Source: Acidobacteriota bacterium
GTDB lineage: Bacteria > Acidobacteriota > Vicinamibacteria > Marinacidobacterales > SMYC01
Length of the DNA stretch: 6,292 bases
Reading direction: 5' to 3'
Assembly: GCA_029263435.1 (NCBI GenBank)
Contig: JAJCXL010000534.1
Span: 1 to 6,292, forward strand
Below, piece by piece: positions 5,471 to 6,292 of the stretch. Both the position numbers and the translations under genes were made by a program. The number at the start of each line of letters is the position of its first letter. The stretch's first letter is position 1. A model generated the notes under the pieces. It ran no database searches. It saw only the letters and a list, made by a program, of their open reading frames with translations, and was not told where the DNA came from.

Positions 5471-6292
5471 TCAGCGAGTCGTGAACATGGAAGCCACGGC
5501 CATGCGCTCGTCCTCGTCGAGCTCCACCGAGAGCGCTTCCGCCGCGACTTCGAGCTGATCGGGTCTTCGCGGGCCCGCGATGAAGGCGGTCACGCTCGAG
5601 TGGCTCGCGACCCACGCCATGGCGAGCACTGCCATCGACACCCCGCGGGCTTTCGCGTGTGCTTCGAACGCGTTTAGTCCCTCGAACGTCTCTTCACGGA
5701 GAAGGTGAGCGTAGGGCTCGGGACGAAGGGTCATGCGAGATCCTTTGGGATAGTCGCCGACGCTCCGATACTTGCCGGTGAGCCACCCCCCCGCCAAAGG
5801 GCTAAATGGGGTGAAGCCCAAGCCTTGGTCCTCGCACAAGGGTAGGACGTCTCGCTCGTCGCCTCTCGACAACAAGCTGAAGTCGTTTTGAACCCACTCG
5901 AACCGGGCGAGCTCGTGCTTGTCGGACACCCACAGCGCCCTCGCGAGCCGCCAGGCTTCGAAGTTGCTCGCTCCGATGTAGTGAATCTTTCCCGCCCTCA
6001 CCAGATCGTCGAGCGCGCCAAGGGTCTCTTCGATCGGGGTTTCGGGATCTGGCTCGTGCACGAGATAGAGGTCGAGACGCTCCGCGCCGAGCCGCGCGAG
6101 ACTGCGGTCGACCTGCTCGAAGATGTGTCTTCGCGACAGGCCGCGATCGTTGACGCCGTCTCCGACCGGGTTGAAGACTTTCGAGCTCAGCAGGAGCTGG
6201 TCCCTCGCGCTCGTGTCCTTCGTCTTTCGCCACCGCCCGATGAACGACTCGCTCGCGCCGCCGCCATAGGCGTTCGCGGTGTCGAACAGATT
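5471..6292 (-). CDS. Aldo/keto reductase, N-terminus beyond the window
   Basis: The frame stays open from the stop at 5471 to the right edge, giving 273 residues; about 45-50 N-terminal residues of a roughly 320-residue (beta/alpha)8 barrel are missing. Such enzymes reduce aldehydes or ketones with NADPH in the cytoplasm. The full catalytic tetrad is visible, counting from the window edge: Asp4 and Tyr9 in FDTANAY, Lys38 in LLSSKVF, and His79 in LYLVHEPD. Further family stretches are DPETPIEETLGALDDLVRAG, YIGASNFEAW, VQNDFSLLSR, FSPLAGGWLTGKY and IAGPRRPDQLE near the cofactor-binding end. The GTG at 6061 is not the start because it lies after the tetrad. The gene converges on the decarboxylase with five bases between stops. 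Substrate unknown; the tetrad, with VQ and LTGKY, suggests an active general reductase rather than a potassium-channel beta relative. Confidence 0.92.
   Translation of the reverse strand, partial: NLFDTANAYGGGASESFIGRWRKTKDTSARDQLLLSSKVFNPVGDGVNDRGLSRRHIFEQVDRSLARLGAERLDLYLVHEPDPETPIEETLGALDDLVRAGKIHYIGASNFEAWRLARALWVSDKHELARFEWVQNDFSLLSRGDERDVLPLCEDQGLGFTPFSPLAGGWLTGKYRSVGDYPKGSRMTLRPEPYAHLLREETFEGLNAFEAHAKARGVSMAVLAMAWVASHSSVTAFIAGPRRPDQLEVAAEALSVELDEDERMAVASMFTTR

Noticed and set aside
5802..6233. Minus-strand open frame of 143 residues overlapping the reductase
   Set aside because: It is in another frame on the same strand as the aldo/keto reductase, whose catalytic tetrad and family motifs are continuous through the region; the alternative translation is Arg-rich and motif-free.

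Overview
The window is a densely coded stretch of high-GC bacterial DNA. Only about 100 of 6292 bases lie outside genes, and I see no mobile element, CRISPR array, tRNA or rRNA. The permease at the left edge has the architecture of the large MacB/FtsX-type orphan permeases that are especially abundant in Acidobacteriota. With the GC-rich codon use, this suggests an acidobacterium or a relative, but that is inference; no marker gene is present.

Layout: (1) 1-1089 +, C-terminal half of an ABC-type permease. (2) 1136-2158 +, a GT9 (heptosyltransferase-like) glycosyltransferase. (3) A two-gene minus-strand operon: a sirtuin (start at 3497, stop at 2727) followed by a secreted DsrE-like protein (start at 2702, stop at 2145). 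The last 14 bases of the DsrE-like gene overlap the end of the GT9 gene tail to tail. (4) A divergent two-gene plus-strand operon: a small uncharacterised HExxH (zincin-like) protein (3523-4032) coupled through an ATGA overlap to a PLP-dependent group II amino-acid decarboxylase (4029-5465). (5) Converging on it with a 5-base gap, a minus-strand aldo/keto reductase that runs off the right edge.

The most unusual feature is regulatory. The three operon-leading starts inside the window (GT9, sirtuin, HExxH protein) lack a Shine-Dalgarno sequence. Each has a TANNNT -10-like hexamer 4-7 bases before its start codon, the arrangement expected for leaderless mRNAs. The two internal operon genes (DsrE-like, decarboxylase) do have purine-rich ribosome binding sites. 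The sirtuin and HExxH operons face away from each other across only 25 bases, so their predicted promoters interlock and any -35 contacts would lie inside the opposite coding region.

I see no clear novel defence or metabolic system. The part most worth following is the divergent block at 2145-5465: NAD-dependent deacylase, exported DsrE-like protein, orphan HExxH protein and decarboxylase. Whether these act together is untested.
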